DNA from: Chitinophaga chungangae
Lineage (GTDB): Bacteria; Bacteroidota; Bacteroidia; Chitinophagales; Chitinophagaceae
Direction: 5' to 3'
DNA length: 64,000 bases
NCBI RefSeq assembly: GCF_017742215.1
Contig: NZ_JAGHKP010000001.1
Coordinates: 1,550,001 to 1,614,000, forward strand
A program made the position numbers and the translations under genes. This document shows positions 36,084 through 45,739 of this stretch, piece by piece; the first letter of the stretch is position 1, and the number at the start of each line of letters is the position of its first letter. The notes under the pieces were generated by a model that worked only from the letters and a program-made list of their open reading frames with translations, was not told the DNA's origin and searched no databases.

Positions 36084-36953
36084 ATGAATATTTTCGTGCC
36101 TAAAAATTACCGGGTTTTGATCGTTGTTCAATTGAAAGGAGGGCTGGGCAACCAGATGTTCCAATATGCCGCGGGCCGCTGCCTTTCGGTATTGCATAAA
36201 GTTCCGCTGGCTTTGGACAAAGGCAGCTACGAGCCCCGCCAGGCCGGCATGTACGGGCTGGGAGGGTTGAGCGTGAGCGCCGTGGAAGCTTCCCCCGAAA
36301 TGATCCCGCAGCCGGGCTTCGCCGCCAAAGTATGGAACCGGCTCGCGCCCGCGCCCATGCGGCGTATCTTTAAAGAATCTTCCCTCGAGTTCGACCCGGA
36401 TTTTTTCAACGTAAAACCGCCCGTATACCTCAAAGGGTACTGGCAAAGCTGGAAATATTCAGAGCCGGTGAAAGACATTATCCGGCAGGACTTCCGGTTC
36501 TCCGTCAGTTTCAGCGAAGCCATCATGGCCAAAGCGGCCGAACTGCGCAACAGCGAAAGCGTGGCGGTGCACTTCCGCCGCGGCGATTACACCAACGCAG
36601 AAACGGCTTCCTTTCACGGCGCCTGCGAGCCGGCCTATTATGAAGCCGCGGTGAAACGTTTTCCCGGCGCCACTTTTTACATTTTTACCAACGACCCGGA
36701 ATGGGTGAAAAATAATCTCCCGGCGGCCATTTCATACGAAATACCCAGCGGCAGCCTCACGCGCACGCAATACGAAGACCTTTTCCTCATGAGTCAATGC
36801 CGCCACCAGGTGATCGCCAACAGCAGTTTCAGCTGGTGGGCCGCGTGGCTGAACGAATATGAGCAAAAACAGGTGATCGCGCCGCTGAAATGGTACGCCC
36901 GGGAAAACCTTAACGTTCAAAACCTCGTGCCGCCGGGCTGGCAGCGGATATAA
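36084..36953 (+). CDS. Alpha-1,2-fucosyltransferase family protein (GT11)
   Basis: 289 residues. The N-terminal motif LKGGLGNQMFQYAAGRCLS, the HxRRxD-type GDP-fucose site in VAVHFRRGDYTN and the C-terminal NSSFSWWAAWLN are the three hallmarks of GT11. No transmembrane segment. It is the first of four glycosyltransferase genes reading in the same direction with short gaps or overlaps, so it belongs to one glycan-assembly operon. A TTG at about residue 12 (LIVVQLKGG) would give the more usual N-terminus, so the start is uncertain by a few codons. Confidence 0.92.
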   Translation: MNIFVPKNYRVLIVVQLKGGLGNQMFQYAAGRCLSVLHKVPLALDKGSYEPRQAGMYGLGGLSVSAVEASPEMIPQPGFAAKVWNRLAPAPMRRIFKESSLEFDPDFFNVKPPVYLKGYWQSWKYSEPVKDIIRQDFRFSVSFSEAIMAKAAELRNSESVAVHFRRGDYTNAETASFHGACEPAYYEAAVKRFPGATFYIFTNDPEWVKNNLPAAISYEIPSGSLTRTQYEDLFLMSQCRHQVIANSSFSWWAAWLNEYEQKQVIAPLKWYARENLNVQNLVPPGWQRI

Positions 36954-36962
36954 AAGATCAAC

Positions 36963-37775
36963 ATGCAGCAGTCGCCGCTTATTTCAGTCGTATTGCCCGT
37001 TTACAACGGCGCGGATTTCCTCCGGGAAACCCTCGACGCCATTCTTGCGCAAACGCAGGCCGACTTTGAATTGCTGGTGATCAACGACGGGTCTTCGGAC
37101 GGCAGCGAAAATATTATCCGGTCATATTCGGATAGCCGTATCCGTTATTTCCATCATCCCAACAAAGGGTTTGCCTATACGCTCAACCGCGGCATCGCGG
37201 AAGCCCGTGGCAAATACATCGCGCGCATCGATGCGGACGATATATGCCTGCCCGAACGTTTCCGGTTGCAGGCGGAATGGCTGGAGCAACGGCCGGAAAC
37301 CGCTATGGTTGGGTGTCTTATTACTTTTATCGACGAAAAGGGAGCGGTGCAGGGCAACTGGCCGGAAGACCGCGCCAACGTTTCCAACGAACAGATCAGG
37401 AAAGCGCTGCCCACGGTGAATTGTATTGCGCACCCGGGCGTAATGGCGCGCACGGAAGTGTTCCGCCGTTTTCCTTACCTCGATTCGCAGAAACCGCTGG
37501 AAGACTACGATATGTGGCTGCGGTTGGCGGGAGCGGGGCTGGTAATGGAAAAAGTGCCTGAAATGCTGCTGTGGTACCGGGTTCACTCCGCGTCTATGAC
37601 GCTGAGCATCATTAAAAAGAAAAACGTGTTTTCCCGCCATTTCCGCTGCAAACGCCGTTATCTTTCGGCCAGGCTGGCGCAGGGGAAACTGAACGGGTTC
37701 GACCTCCGGGTGTTTGCCGGGATGTGTAAAGACCTGCTGACGGCCATCGGGAAAAATATTAAACAGAAATTGTGA
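36963..37775 (+). CDS. Glycosyltransferase family 2 protein
   Basis: 270 residues. GT-A fold: ISVVLPVYNGADFLRETLD, INDGSSDGSENII, then the DxD-type metal site in YIARIDADDICLPERF and EDYDMWLRLAGAG near the catalytic base. The C-terminal tail is basic and may touch the membrane. It starts 9 bp after the fucosyltransferase gene, and its TGA overlaps the GTG of the following GT4 gene (GTGA), so translation is coupled. Confidence 0.92.
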   Translation: MQQSPLISVVLPVYNGADFLRETLDAILAQTQADFELLVINDGSSDGSENIIRSYSDSRIRYFHHPNKGFAYTLNRGIAEARGKYIARIDADDICLPERFRLQAEWLEQRPETAMVGCLITFIDEKGAVQGNWPEDRANVSNEQIRKALPTVNCIAHPGVMARTEVFRRFPYLDSQKPLEDYDMWLRLAGAGLVMEKVPEMLLWYRVHSASMTLSIIKKKNVFSRHFRCKRRYLSARLAQGKLNGFDLRVFAGMCKDLLTAIGKNIKQKL

Positions 37776-38938
37776 TATACACGCTGCTGCGCATAAAACG
37801 CTTCATTGAAGCCATACTGATCGCCCCTTTCGTGTGGCTGGGGCGGCTGATCGCGCTGTGGCGGCCTTTGAAGGAGGAATACGACATCTTCCTGTTTTTC
37901 CCCTTTTATCACGTGGGCGGCGCCGAAAAAGTACACAGCGAAGTCGCAAAGCTGTTCCCGGGTAAAAAAATACTGATCCTTTTTACAAAAAAGTCCGCAA
38001 ACACCGCCATGCTGGCCGCTTTTGAAGCGCCGGGCAATACCGTCCGCGATGTGTCGAAGTATACCGATAATAAATTCCTGTACTTCAATAACCTTATCTG
38101 GCGGGGCATTGCGGCCACCTGGATCGCGCGGCAGCAAAAACAGCCGGTGGTCTTCAACGGCCAGTGCAACTTCGCGTACAAGCTGAGCGCGCATTTGCCG
38201 GCGCGCATCCGGCAGATAGAGCTGATCCATTCGTTCTGCAGTTTTTCGTATATCCGTTTGCCCTTCATCCCGTATTACGAAACCACGGTGATGATCAGCC
38301 GGGAAAGCGTGCAGCGCCATCTTGAATTGTACCGCCGCTTTGGCGTGCCGGCCGGTTACGCGGAAAAGATCAGGCTGGTGATGAACGGCATTCCGCTGCC
38401 AAAAGACACCTCGCCGCTCGTGGAAGCGAACATGCTGCTGTATGTAGGCCGTGGCACGCCGGAAAAACGGGTGCATCTCGTGGCCGCCATTGCAAAAGCG
38501 GCGGGCGTTACGGCCGGTTTTATCGGTAACGTGGAAGGCGCTGTCCCGGAGGATCTGCGGGCGCATTGCCGTTTTTACGGCGAACAGACGGAGCCTGCGG
38601 AGATAGACGAACTGTACCGCCGTCACCGCGTGATCGTGATCACCTCCATCCGCGAAGGTTTCCCGATGGTGATCATGGAAGGCATGGCACGGGGGCTGGC
38701 CGTGCTGGCTACCGATGCGGGGGATATTCCTTTCCACGTGCGCAACAACGAAAACGGGTACCTGGTCCCTCATCTCGATACGGAAGAAAATATCATCGCC
38801 GCCGGCGCGCGGCTGGTGAAGGAATGGCAGCCCGCCACGCTGGCGGCGATGCGGGAAAACAATATCGCGTATGCCCGCACGCATTTCAGTATGGAAACAT
38901 TTGCGGAGGCGTACCGCGGTTTATTTTTTAAAGCATGA
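37772..38938 (+). CDS. Glycosyltransferase family 4 protein
   Basis: 388 residues starting at a GTG that overlaps the preceding stop. The N-terminal hydrophobic helix (FIEAILIAPFVWLGRLIALW) may anchor it to the inner membrane. The C-terminal lobe has LLYVGRGTPEKRVHLVAAI and the signature REGFPMVIMEGMARGLAVLA followed by TDAGD. Its stop overlaps the next gene's ATG (ATGA). Together these overlaps show a tightly coupled glycan-assembly operon. Linkage and donor unknown. Confidence 0.9.
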   Translation: MIYTLLRIKRFIEAILIAPFVWLGRLIALWRPLKEEYDIFLFFPFYHVGGAEKVHSEVAKLFPGKKILILFTKKSANTAMLAAFEAPGNTVRDVSKYTDNKFLYFNNLIWRGIAATWIARQQKQPVVFNGQCNFAYKLSAHLPARIRQIELIHSFCSFSYIRLPFIPYYETTVMISRESVQRHLELYRRFGVPAGYAEKIRLVMNGIPLPKDTSPLVEANMLLYVGRGTPEKRVHLVAAIAKAAGVTAGFIGNVEGAVPEDLRAHCRFYGEQTEPAEIDELYRRHRVIVITSIREGFPMVIMEGMARGLAVLATDAGDIPFHVRNNENGYLVPHLDTEENIIAAGARLVKEWQPATLAAMRENNIAYARTHFSMETFAEAYRGLFFKA

Positions 38939-39846
38939 AAGCATTATCCGTCATCATCATCACCTACAACCGGCCAGACGATCTGCTGGTGCTGCTGCGC
39001 AACCTCAGCGCGCAGGAAGGCGCCGCGGAGCTGCTGGAAGAAGTGATCGTGATCAACAACGCTTCCACGGCGGATTATACGCCTGTTACGGAATTTGCCG
39101 CCGGTTTTCCTTACATCCGTTACCATTATTCCAACGACAACCTCGGCGTGGCGCGCGGCCGCAATCTTGGCATCTCCATGGCCAAAGCGCCCATCCTCAT
39201 CACGATCGACGACGACGCCTGGTTCCGCGATACGGACGCATTGCGGAAGATCCGTGACATTTTCGGCAACGACTTCATGCAGCACAACCACGCCGGCATC
39301 CTCTGTTTTAAAGTGCTGTACGCCAGCACCGGGCAGATGCAGGTGAACGCTTTCCCGCATAAAAAATTCGATAAATACAAACACAAAGCTTCCTTCCTCG
39401 CGCCTTATTTCATCGGCGCAGGTCATGCCATTCTCAAAGAAGTGTATGAAAAAGCGGGCGATTACCCTGCTGATTTTTTTTACGGCATGGAAGAATACGA
39501 TCTCACTTACCGCGTGATCCAAAACGGCTACGCCATCGCTTACACGGCAGATGTGGTGGTGCTGCATAACGAAAGCCCGCTGGGCCGTACGCCGCATCTC
39601 GCAAAAATGAAAATGCTGTGGATCAACAAAAGCAAAGTGGCTTACCGTTATCTTTCATTCTTCCACTTCCTCACCACGGCATTCATGTGGTCGCTCGAGT
39701 TCCTGAAAAAGACCGGCTGGAACTGGAAAGAATGGCTGAACGGCTGGAAAGAAGTGCGCCGCATCCCGCGAACGGAAAAAAAACAGCCGCTGGATGGGGC
39801 TGCACGGCGGTACCTGCAAAAAGTGGAAGCAAGATTATGGTATTGA
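38935..39846 (+). CDS. Glycosyltransferase family 2 protein (rhamnosyltransferase-like)
   Basis: 303 residues. LSVIIITYNRPDDLLVLLRN, VINNASTADYTP, DNLGVARGRNLGISMAKAPI and the metal site ITIDDDAWF are the GT-A order. The C-terminal region (YGMEEYDLTYRVIQNGY, then a hydrophobic stretch YRYLSFFHFLTTAFMW) resembles rhamnosyltransferase-type GT2 enzymes that may sit on the membrane. It is the last gene of the operon and is followed by a bidirectional terminator. Confidence 0.9.
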   Translation: MKALSVIIITYNRPDDLLVLLRNLSAQEGAAELLEEVIVINNASTADYTPVTEFAAGFPYIRYHYSNDNLGVARGRNLGISMAKAPILITIDDDAWFRDTDALRKIRDIFGNDFMQHNHAGILCFKVLYASTGQMQVNAFPHKKFDKYKHKASFLAPYFIGAGHAILKEVYEKAGDYPADFFYGMEEYDLTYRVIQNGYAIAYTADVVVLHNESPLGRTPHLAKMKMLWINKSKVAYRYLSFFHFLTTAFMWSLEFLKKTGWNWKEWLNGWKEVRRIPRTEKKQPLDGAARRYLQKVEARLWY

Positions 39847-39850
39847 AATA

Positions 39851-39879
39851 AAAAGGGAGCGGATACGTCCGCTCCCTTT
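39851..39879. terminator. Bidirectional terminator between GT2 gene and YfhO-type gene
   Basis: GGGAGCGGA pairs with TCCGCTCCC across a 4-nt loop, with A-rich sequence before and T-rich sequence after, in both orientations. Confidence 0.8.
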
Positions 39880-39900
39880 CCGTTATCTGAAACCGGGTAT

Positions 39901-42366
39901 TTACGATTGTGTTTTAGCCGCGCGTCTTGCCTCGAAAGCGATGGCCAATGCCAGCAATATCAGCATGGCAATAGAGCTCCAGCGTGTGATCGTATTGCCG
40001 AGGTAATAGCTCCTGGGCTCGAATTTCATCACCAGCTGGTGATCTCCCGCGGGGATCTTCGCGCCGCGCAGCAGGTAGTCCGTACGCACGATCTCTTCTT
40101 TTTTACCGTCGATGTAAAGGTCCCAGCCTGCCGGGTAATAGATCTCGGAGAACACGGCGAAACCGGGTTTGCTGTTGTGGCTGCGGTATTGCAGTTCGTT
40201 CAGGCCGTATTTGGTGAGCTGGATGGAAGCGGCGGAATCTTTGCCCGGTACCAGCCCGTTTAACGCGGGTTTGAACCTTTCGTCGATCACCGCGGCGCGG
40301 CCGGTGGGCAGGCTGTCCAGCGTCTGCATTTCCACATCGGCATTTTTCGCCCATACAATGCTGTCTACAAACCAGGCGTTGCCCAACGCGTCCTTGTTCT
40401 GGAAGTAGGAGAGCTGGCCCTGCTGGTCCTGCACGATCACGTATTTCGCGTTCAGCATGTTGAGCACATGCGGGTTGTTTTTCGCGATCTGGTATTTGAT
40501 CAGGTCATCGTACAGCGCGAGCTTCACGGGGCTGTAACCGCCCACGCTCCTGTGATGGTAGGAACTGAGAGCATCCATGAAACTAACGGTGTTGAATACA
40601 CGGTAATACGGGTCTTTATCCTGTTTGATGGCCTGGTCTACGGGCGACGGCGCGAAATGAGAGCTGTAGTCCGTTGGGGTCACGTAGTTTTTGGAATTGA
40701 GGATGCGGTGCGCCACCAGCATCTGGTCTACCGCAACGGAAAGCGTAAGGAGGGCGAGCATGTAACCGGCCTGGAGTTTCTTTTGAATGAACGCCCAGGC
40801 AAGGCCTGCCGCTATCAGGATAAACACCAGCGATCGGATGGCGTCGAGGCGGAGCAGGGAAGCCCTGTCTGCCCGCAGCGCGCTCAGCAGCTGATCGATC
40901 AATTGCTGGTTGCCGCCGGTGAACTGCTGGTAAAAACGCAGGCCCGCGTCTTCGTCTGCCGTAAAGCTCATGCCGAAGGAAAGGAGCAACAGCAGCACTA
41001 CGATGCCGCCGGTAACGTACAGCGCATTTTTCAGTTGTTTGAGCACGGCGGTTTTGTCCCATTCTTTGGTCACCAGGTCGTTCAGCGCCCAGCACGCGAG
41101 GAAGGGCACGAGCAGCTGGCAAAGCACCAGCGCCTGCGCCGGGGCGCGGAACTTGCTGAACAGCGGCAGGTGGTCGAACAGGAAGTAGTTAAAGAAGGCG
41201 AAGTTGCTGCCCCATGCGAGGAAAAGGCCGAGCAGGCAGCCTGCCAGTATCCACCATTTATTGAAATCTTTTACGATAAAGAACGCCAGCACAAAAAAGA
41301 ACATGATGGCGGCGCCCCAGTAAACGGGCCCGTCGGTCATGGGCTGGGGGCCCCAGTAGGTCGGCATTTGCTGGAGGATCTGTTCCTGCTGCGCGGGTGG
41401 CACGCCGATCTGCGAGAAGGTTTTCGCGGTATTGCTATTGCTTGAAAGCGGGGAATAGCTGCCGCCGCCGTACAGGTTGGGCACGAAAGTGGTGAGCGTT
41501 TCCATTTTGCCCTGGCTCCAGTTAAAAGCGTAGCTTTTGTCGAGGCCGCCTTTGGTTTTATCTCCTTCCTGCCCGGCTTCGGCCGTGAGCTCGGAGTGGC
41601 CGCCGCGCATGGTGAATTTGCTGAATTCGGAAGTGGTCCACAGGCTGACGGTAGACGGCAGCACGGAAAGCAGGCCGAAGCCCAGCAATACCAGTGTGGC
41701 TTTGATATATTGCGGCACCTGTTTCGTTTTAATAGCCTGCACGAGGTAGCCGATGCCGATGCAAAGGCAAAGCAGCAGCGTGTAAAACACGATCTGGTAG
41801 TGCCCGTTGGTCACCATCAGGCAAAGCGTGATGCAGGTAATGATGCCGCCGATAAGGTATTTGCCGCGATAGGTAAGCAAAATACCCGCCAATAGCGGCG
41901 CCATGTAGGCGATGGTGAACATTTTGGTATCGTGGCCGGCCGATATGATCATGGGGTTGTACGACGCAAAGCCGAAGGCGATGGCGCCGAGAATGTTGAC
42001 CCATTGCCGGAAACCCATCACGGAAAGGAGGATGTAGAACCCGATCATCGCGAGGAAAAAGAAGTTCACCGGCTTGGGCAGGCCCAGCGTGAGCACCTCG
42101 TGCAGGTAATATGTGTAGTTGTCCTGCGACAGGTAGATCTGGTACGTGGGCATGCCGCCGAACATGGCGTTGGTCCACAGCGGCTTGATGCCCGTGCTGT
42201 CGTGGTACGCGCGCGCCTCCTGGCTCATGGCCTGCCAGGAAACGGTATCGGTCTGCCTGATCTCAAGGCCTTCCAGCACGGGGCTGCAAAATAAAAATGA
42301 AAGCCCCAGGAAAATGAGGACGGCGTACACATGTTTTAGGACGGCTTTTTGCCAGTTTTGCTTCAT
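39901..42366 (-). CDS. YfhO family multi-pass membrane protein
   Basis: 821 residues. About 12 hydrophobic helices lie in the first 600 residues (for example YAVLIFLGLSFLFCSPVLEG), with the motif SWQAMSQEARAYHDSTGIKP and MFGGMPTYQIY in the first external loop, resembling the GT-C fold. A periplasmic C-terminal beta-rich domain (GLNELQYRSHNSKPGFAVF) ends in a final helix. YfhO relatives are tied to glycosylation of teichoic acids in Firmicutes; in Bacteroidota the function is unknown, but the position beside the glycan operon is consistent. Confidence 0.85.
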   Translation of the reverse strand: MKQNWQKAVLKHVYAVLIFLGLSFLFCSPVLEGLEIRQTDTVSWQAMSQEARAYHDSTGIKPLWTNAMFGGMPTYQIYLSQDNYTYYLHEVLTLGLPKPVNFFFLAMIGFYILLSVMGFRQWVNILGAIAFGFASYNPMIISAGHDTKMFTIAYMAPLLAGILLTYRGKYLIGGIITCITLCLMVTNGHYQIVFYTLLLCLCIGIGYLVQAIKTKQVPQYIKATLVLLGFGLLSVLPSTVSLWTTSEFSKFTMRGGHSELTAEAGQEGDKTKGGLDKSYAFNWSQGKMETLTTFVPNLYGGGSYSPLSSNSNTAKTFSQIGVPPAQQEQILQQMPTYWGPQPMTDGPVYWGAAIMFFFVLAFFIVKDFNKWWILAGCLLGLFLAWGSNFAFFNYFLFDHLPLFSKFRAPAQALVLCQLLVPFLACWALNDLVTKEWDKTAVLKQLKNALYVTGGIVVLLLLLSFGMSFTADEDAGLRFYQQFTGGNQQLIDQLLSALRADRASLLRLDAIRSLVFILIAAGLAWAFIQKKLQAGYMLALLTLSVAVDQMLVAHRILNSKNYVTPTDYSSHFAPSPVDQAIKQDKDPYYRVFNTVSFMDALSSYHHRSVGGYSPVKLALYDDLIKYQIAKNNPHVLNMLNAKYVIVQDQQGQLSYFQNKDALGNAWFVDSIVWAKNADVEMQTLDSLPTGRAAVIDERFKPALNGLVPGKDSAASIQLTKYGLNELQYRSHNSKPGFAVFSEIYYPAGWDLYIDGKKEEIVRTDYLLRGAKIPAGDHQLVMKFEPRSYYLGNTITRWSSIAMLILLALAIAFEARRAAKTQS

Positions 42367-42429
42367 CGGGTTTTTCCTGTTTAGTTTTTAAAGAATCCAA
42401 AATAACTGTATTTTATCGGAAATTTCAAT

Positions 42430-42711
42430 ATGAACTGGCTCCGTTTCCTGATAAAAGTGAGCTTTATCTGTAATATCTGTTATCTCGCCGGTTTTATCAT
42501 CCGTATGCTCGACAATACCGAAACCTGGGAGCATATCGCCAAACATATCATGGTACTGGGCGGCCTCGTGGCCGCACCCTTGAATATCCTCGTCATTTTG
42601 CTGGCCGTTATCTTCCTGCTGGCCCGGAAAGTGCGGTTTACGGATATTCATCCTGTTATATTTATTTTGAATGTTATTATCTTGCTGCTTCAACTGGAAT
42701 TGTTCTTATGA
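42430..42711 (+). CDS. Small hypothetical membrane protein
   Basis: 93 residues with three hydrophobic segments (FLIKVSFICNICYLAGFII, LVAAPLNILVILLAVIFLLA, VIFILNVIILLLQLELFL). Its TGA overlaps the ATG of the following transporter gene by 4 bp, so it is probably cotranslated with it. Not recognised as a named family. Confidence 0.75.
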   Translation: MNWLRFLIKVSFICNICYLAGFIIRMLDNTETWEHIAKHIMVLGGLVAAPLNILVILLAVIFLLARKVRFTDIHPVIFILNVIILLLQLELFL

Positions 42712-43505
42712 TCACCAATATTCTAAGGGATAAACCGACAAGGCTCTTCATCATTTTAAGCGGCATTCTCGTTGCCAACGCACTTATCGCGGAGATCATC
42801 GGGGTAAAGATATTTTCCCTCGAAGCCACACTGGGCCTGCAACCCGCCAATCTTATGATACTGGGGGAAACATACAGCTTCAACATGACGGCAGGCGTGC
42901 TGCTGTGGCCCGTGGTGTTTATCATGACGGACATCATCAACGAATATTACGGCATGAAAGGCGTGCGTTTCCTGTCGTTTCTCGCCGCAGGGCTCATCCT
43001 TTTCGCCTTCATCATATTTTTCTTCGCCATCCGCCTAACCCCGGCGGAGTTTTTTGTGACCATGCGAACGAACTCGGGCGTGCCCGATATGGACAAAGCC
43101 TACCAGCAGATCCTGGGTCAGGGCTCTTTCATTATCGTGGCTTCGCTTACGGCTTTCCTGCTCGGGCAGCTGGTAGACGTGTTCACCTTTCACAGGATCA
43201 AAAAAGTGACCGGCGAAAAAAGGATCTGGCTGCGCGCAACCGGCTCTACGCTTATTTCGCAGCTGATAGACAGCTTCGTAGTGTTGTTCGTGGCGTTTTA
43301 CCTGCTGCCGCTGCTCTATAACCCGAACAACGACCCGGTGTGGTCCCTCGGCCAGGTGCTCGCGGTCTGCATCATCAATTATATCTATAAATTCACGGCG
43401 GCCATCGTGCTCACGCCGGTGATCTACTGGGTGCACGGTATCCTCGAGCGGTACCTGGGCCACAGCACCGCGGCGGAAATGAAACGCGCCGCCATGAACC
43501 GGTAA
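42708..43505 (+). CDS. Queuosine precursor transporter (YhhQ/VUT family)
   Basis: 265 residues, about six hydrophobic helices. The family motif FIMTDIINEYYGMKG is present after the second or third helix, and TGSTLISQLIDSFVVLFVAF in the second half matches the conserved C-terminal core. Relatives import preQ0/preQ1 or queuine for tRNA queuosine synthesis. Enzymes of the pathway are not in the window. It is coupled to the small membrane protein gene upstream and followed 14 bp later by a Nudix gene. Confidence 0.88.
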   Translation: MITNILRDKPTRLFIILSGILVANALIAEIIGVKIFSLEATLGLQPANLMILGETYSFNMTAGVLLWPVVFIMTDIINEYYGMKGVRFLSFLAAGLILFAFIIFFFAIRLTPAEFFVTMRTNSGVPDMDKAYQQILGQGSFIIVASLTAFLLGQLVDVFTFHRIKKVTGEKRIWLRATGSTLISQLIDSFVVLFVAFYLLPLLYNPNNDPVWSLGQVLAVCIINYIYKFTAAIVLTPVIYWVHGILERYLGHSTAAEMKRAAMNR

Positions 43506-43519
43506 AAATTCCCTCCCCG

Positions 43520-43972
43520 ATGGATCTATTTACAGTCCGTGTGTACGGCATCATGATCAATGAAAAAAAACAGGTACTGGTAAGCGACGAGCACATCCGC
43601 GGCGGGCTGTACACCAAGTATCCCGGCGGCGGCCTCGAGTTTGGCGAAGGCACGCTGGAATGCATCGTGCGCGAATGGAGAGAGGAAGTAGGGCAGGACG
43701 TGGAGGTGGTGTCTCATCTTTATACGACGGACTTTTTCCAGATGAACGCCTTCAGGCCAGGGCAGCAGATCATCGCGATATATTACCTGGTCAAAGCGTT
43801 GTCGCCGTTCAAGGCGCCGCTGCTTGGCAAACCTTTCGGCTTCCCCATGCCGGAAGACCCTTCGGTGCAGGTGGAAGGCCTGCGCTGGGTGGATTGGGAG
43901 GATTATTCAGCCGAAACCGTTACCCTGCCTACGGATAAAAAGGTTACACAACTGGTAAAGGAAAGATTTTAG
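43520..43972 (+). CDS. Nudix hydrolase
   Basis: 150 residues. The Nudix box GX5EX7REUXEEXGU can be read as G-GLEFG-E-GTLECIV-REWREEVG-Q, complete except that the last hydrophobic position is Gln. The sequence after it (TTDFFQMNAFRPGQQIIAIY) is the usual substrate-side strand. Such enzymes hydrolyse nucleoside diphosphates linked to another moiety; the substrate here is unknown. It ends 4 bp inside the converging corA stop. Confidence 0.9.
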   Translation: MDLFTVRVYGIMINEKKQVLVSDEHIRGGLYTKYPGGGLEFGEGTLECIVREWREEVGQDVEVVSHLYTTDFFQMNAFRPGQQIIAIYYLVKALSPFKAPLLGKPFGFPMPEDPSVQVEGLRWVDWEDYSAETVTLPTDKKVTQLVKERF

Positions 43973-44907
43973 AACCACTTTTTCTTCATGAAATACCAGC
44001 TCATGATCACCGCCGTTACGATGGCGATGGTAACGGGTATGTAGAACGCGTAGGTGGAATGGGCGTAGGGGATCTCCACGTTCATCCCGTAAATGCTGGC
44101 CACGAGCACCGGCAGCGTAAGCACGATCGTGATGGACGTGAGGCGTTTCATCACAAAGTTGAGGTTGTTGGAAATGATGCTGGCGAACGCGTCCATCGTG
44201 CTGCTGAGGATATTGGTGTAGATGTTCGCCATTTCAAGCGCCTGGCTGGTGTCTACGATCAGGTCCTGCAGGAATTCCTTTTCATCGTCGTTGAGGGCGA
44301 GGAAGTTGGTGCGTTCCAGTTTCATGAGCAGCAGTTCGTTGCTGCGCAGGGCCGTCACGAAATACACGAGGCTTTTTTGTATGCGCATCAGGTAGAGCAG
44401 CTCTTCGTTCCGGTTGGAATCGTAAAGTTTCTGTTCCAGCAGGTTGCGGCGCTGGTTGATCTCTTTCAGGTAATCCAGGAAGTTCATCACCACTTTCTCG
44501 AATACCTTCAGTACCATCATGTTCCTTTTTTCGGGGTGGCGGTTGTGGAAGGTGTTGAGGAATTTTTTGATCGCCGCGTTGTCGAAAGAGTTAACGGTTA
44601 CGATCTGGTTGTGGGTAAGGATGATCACGATAGGGATCGTGATGTAATAGGCGTCGCTTTCGTTGATGGAATTGTTTTCGGCCGGCGTTTTGATAACGAT
44701 CAGCTTCACGTTGTCTTCCAGTTCGTAGCGGCTTTTTTCATCGATGTCCAGCGAATCCGTCAAAAAGTCGAGCGGGATGTCGAGAGCGTCAGACAACTGT
44801 TCGAACTCCGCTTGTTTGAGCGGCGGGGCAACATTCACCCAGGAGCCGTTTTCCGGCTCTTCGATGGCAACAGTGCGCGCGTCTATATTTTTGAAATACT
44901 GGATCAT
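43969..44907 (-). CDS. corA: CorA family magnesium/cobalt transporter
   Basis: 312 residues. A large cytoplasmic N-terminal domain is followed by a long stalk helix and two C-terminal transmembrane helices. The signature YGMNVEIPYAHS (GMN) lies between the two helices, and the C-terminal tail MKKKWF is basic, as in other CorA proteins. Forms pentameric channels for Mg2+. It is divergent from nothing close; the upstream gap of about 44 bp leads to dapF on the same strand. Confidence 0.93.
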   Translation of the reverse strand: MIQYFKNIDARTVAIEEPENGSWVNVAPPLKQAEFEQLSDALDIPLDFLTDSLDIDEKSRYELEDNVKLIVIKTPAENNSINESDAYYITIPIVIILTHNQIVTVNSFDNAAIKKFLNTFHNRHPEKRNMMVLKVFEKVVMNFLDYLKEINQRRNLLEQKLYDSNRNEELLYLMRIQKSLVYFVTALRSNELLLMKLERTNFLALNDDEKEFLQDLIVDTSQALEMANIYTNILSSTMDAFASIISNNLNFVMKRLTSITIVLTLPVLVASIYGMNVEIPYAHSTYAFYIPVTIAIVTAVIMSWYFMKKKWF

Positions 44908-44951
44908 CCGGGCGCAAAGGTAGGGGAATTAATTCACCAATAGCCGGGGGG

Positions 44952-45731
44952 CTAAATATTAATATTTCCTTCAAACACCAGCGTTGCGGGGCCGCAAAGC
45001 CAGATGTCGGAGAAGTGGCGTTCGCCCGCGCGTGCAAAGCGCACTTCCAGGTGTCCGCCCAGCGTTTCGACGGGAATGGCGTAATTGCCCGGCTCCGATG
45101 GCGACGCGGTAAGCGCTGAAGCGGTCACGCCGGTACCGCAGGAATAGGTCTCGTCTTCCACACCGCGCTCGTAAGTGCGAACGAAAATGCCGTTGTCCGT
45201 TTCCTGCACGAAATTCACATTGGTGCCTTCGGCGGCGAACCGTTCGTTATAACGTATTTCCCGGCCCTGCTGGTATACGTCCACTTCCTGCACGTCCGTC
45301 ACAAACTTGACGAAGTGCGGCGAGCCGGTATTGAGATAAAAGTACAGGTTACCTTTTTCCACCCATTCCACATCCTGCATTTTCAGGTTCACCCAGCCGT
45401 TTTCTCGGAAACTGGCCTGGTGCTCGCCGTCTACCGCGATGAACTTCAGTTCGGCGCCTTCGATGCCCATCTGGCGGGCGAAAGCGGTAAGGCACCGGCC
45501 CCCGTTGCCGCACATGCTGCCTTCGCGGCCGTCGGAGTTGTAATATTTCATCGCGAAATCGTACCCTTCGCGGTTTTCCAGCATCATGAGCCCGTCTGCC
45601 CCGATGCCGAAACGGCGGTCGCAGAGGTGGGCGATCTGTTCCGTGGTAAGCTGGCTGTATTCCCCGCCACGGTTGTCTACGATCACGAAGTCGTTGCCCG
45701 TTCCCTGGTATTTATAAAAATGCATATTCAT
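44952..45731 (-). CDS. dapF: Diaminopimelate epimerase
   Basis: Converts LL- to meso-diaminopimelate for lysine and peptidoglycan. 259 residues from the ATG at 45731 (MNMHFYKYQGTGNDFVIVDN), which fits the family better than the frame extension to 45878. The two catalytic cysteines are in SMCGNGGRCLTAF and TYSCGTGVTASAL. A TACCTTTG box on the minus strand at 45740-45747 places transcription start just before this ATG and supports the choice. Confidence 0.95.
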   Translation of the reverse strand: MNMHFYKYQGTGNDFVIVDNRGGEYSQLTTEQIAHLCDRRFGIGADGLMMLENREGYDFAMKYYNSDGREGSMCGNGGRCLTAFARQMGIEGAELKFIAVDGEHQASFRENGWVNLKMQDVEWVEKGNLYFYLNTGSPHFVKFVTDVQEVDVYQQGREIRYNERFAAEGTNVNFVQETDNGIFVRTYERGVEDETYSCGTGVTASALTASPSEPGNYAIPVETLGGHLEVRFARAGERHFSDIWLCGPATLVFEGNINI

Positions 45732-45739
45732 TCTGTACG

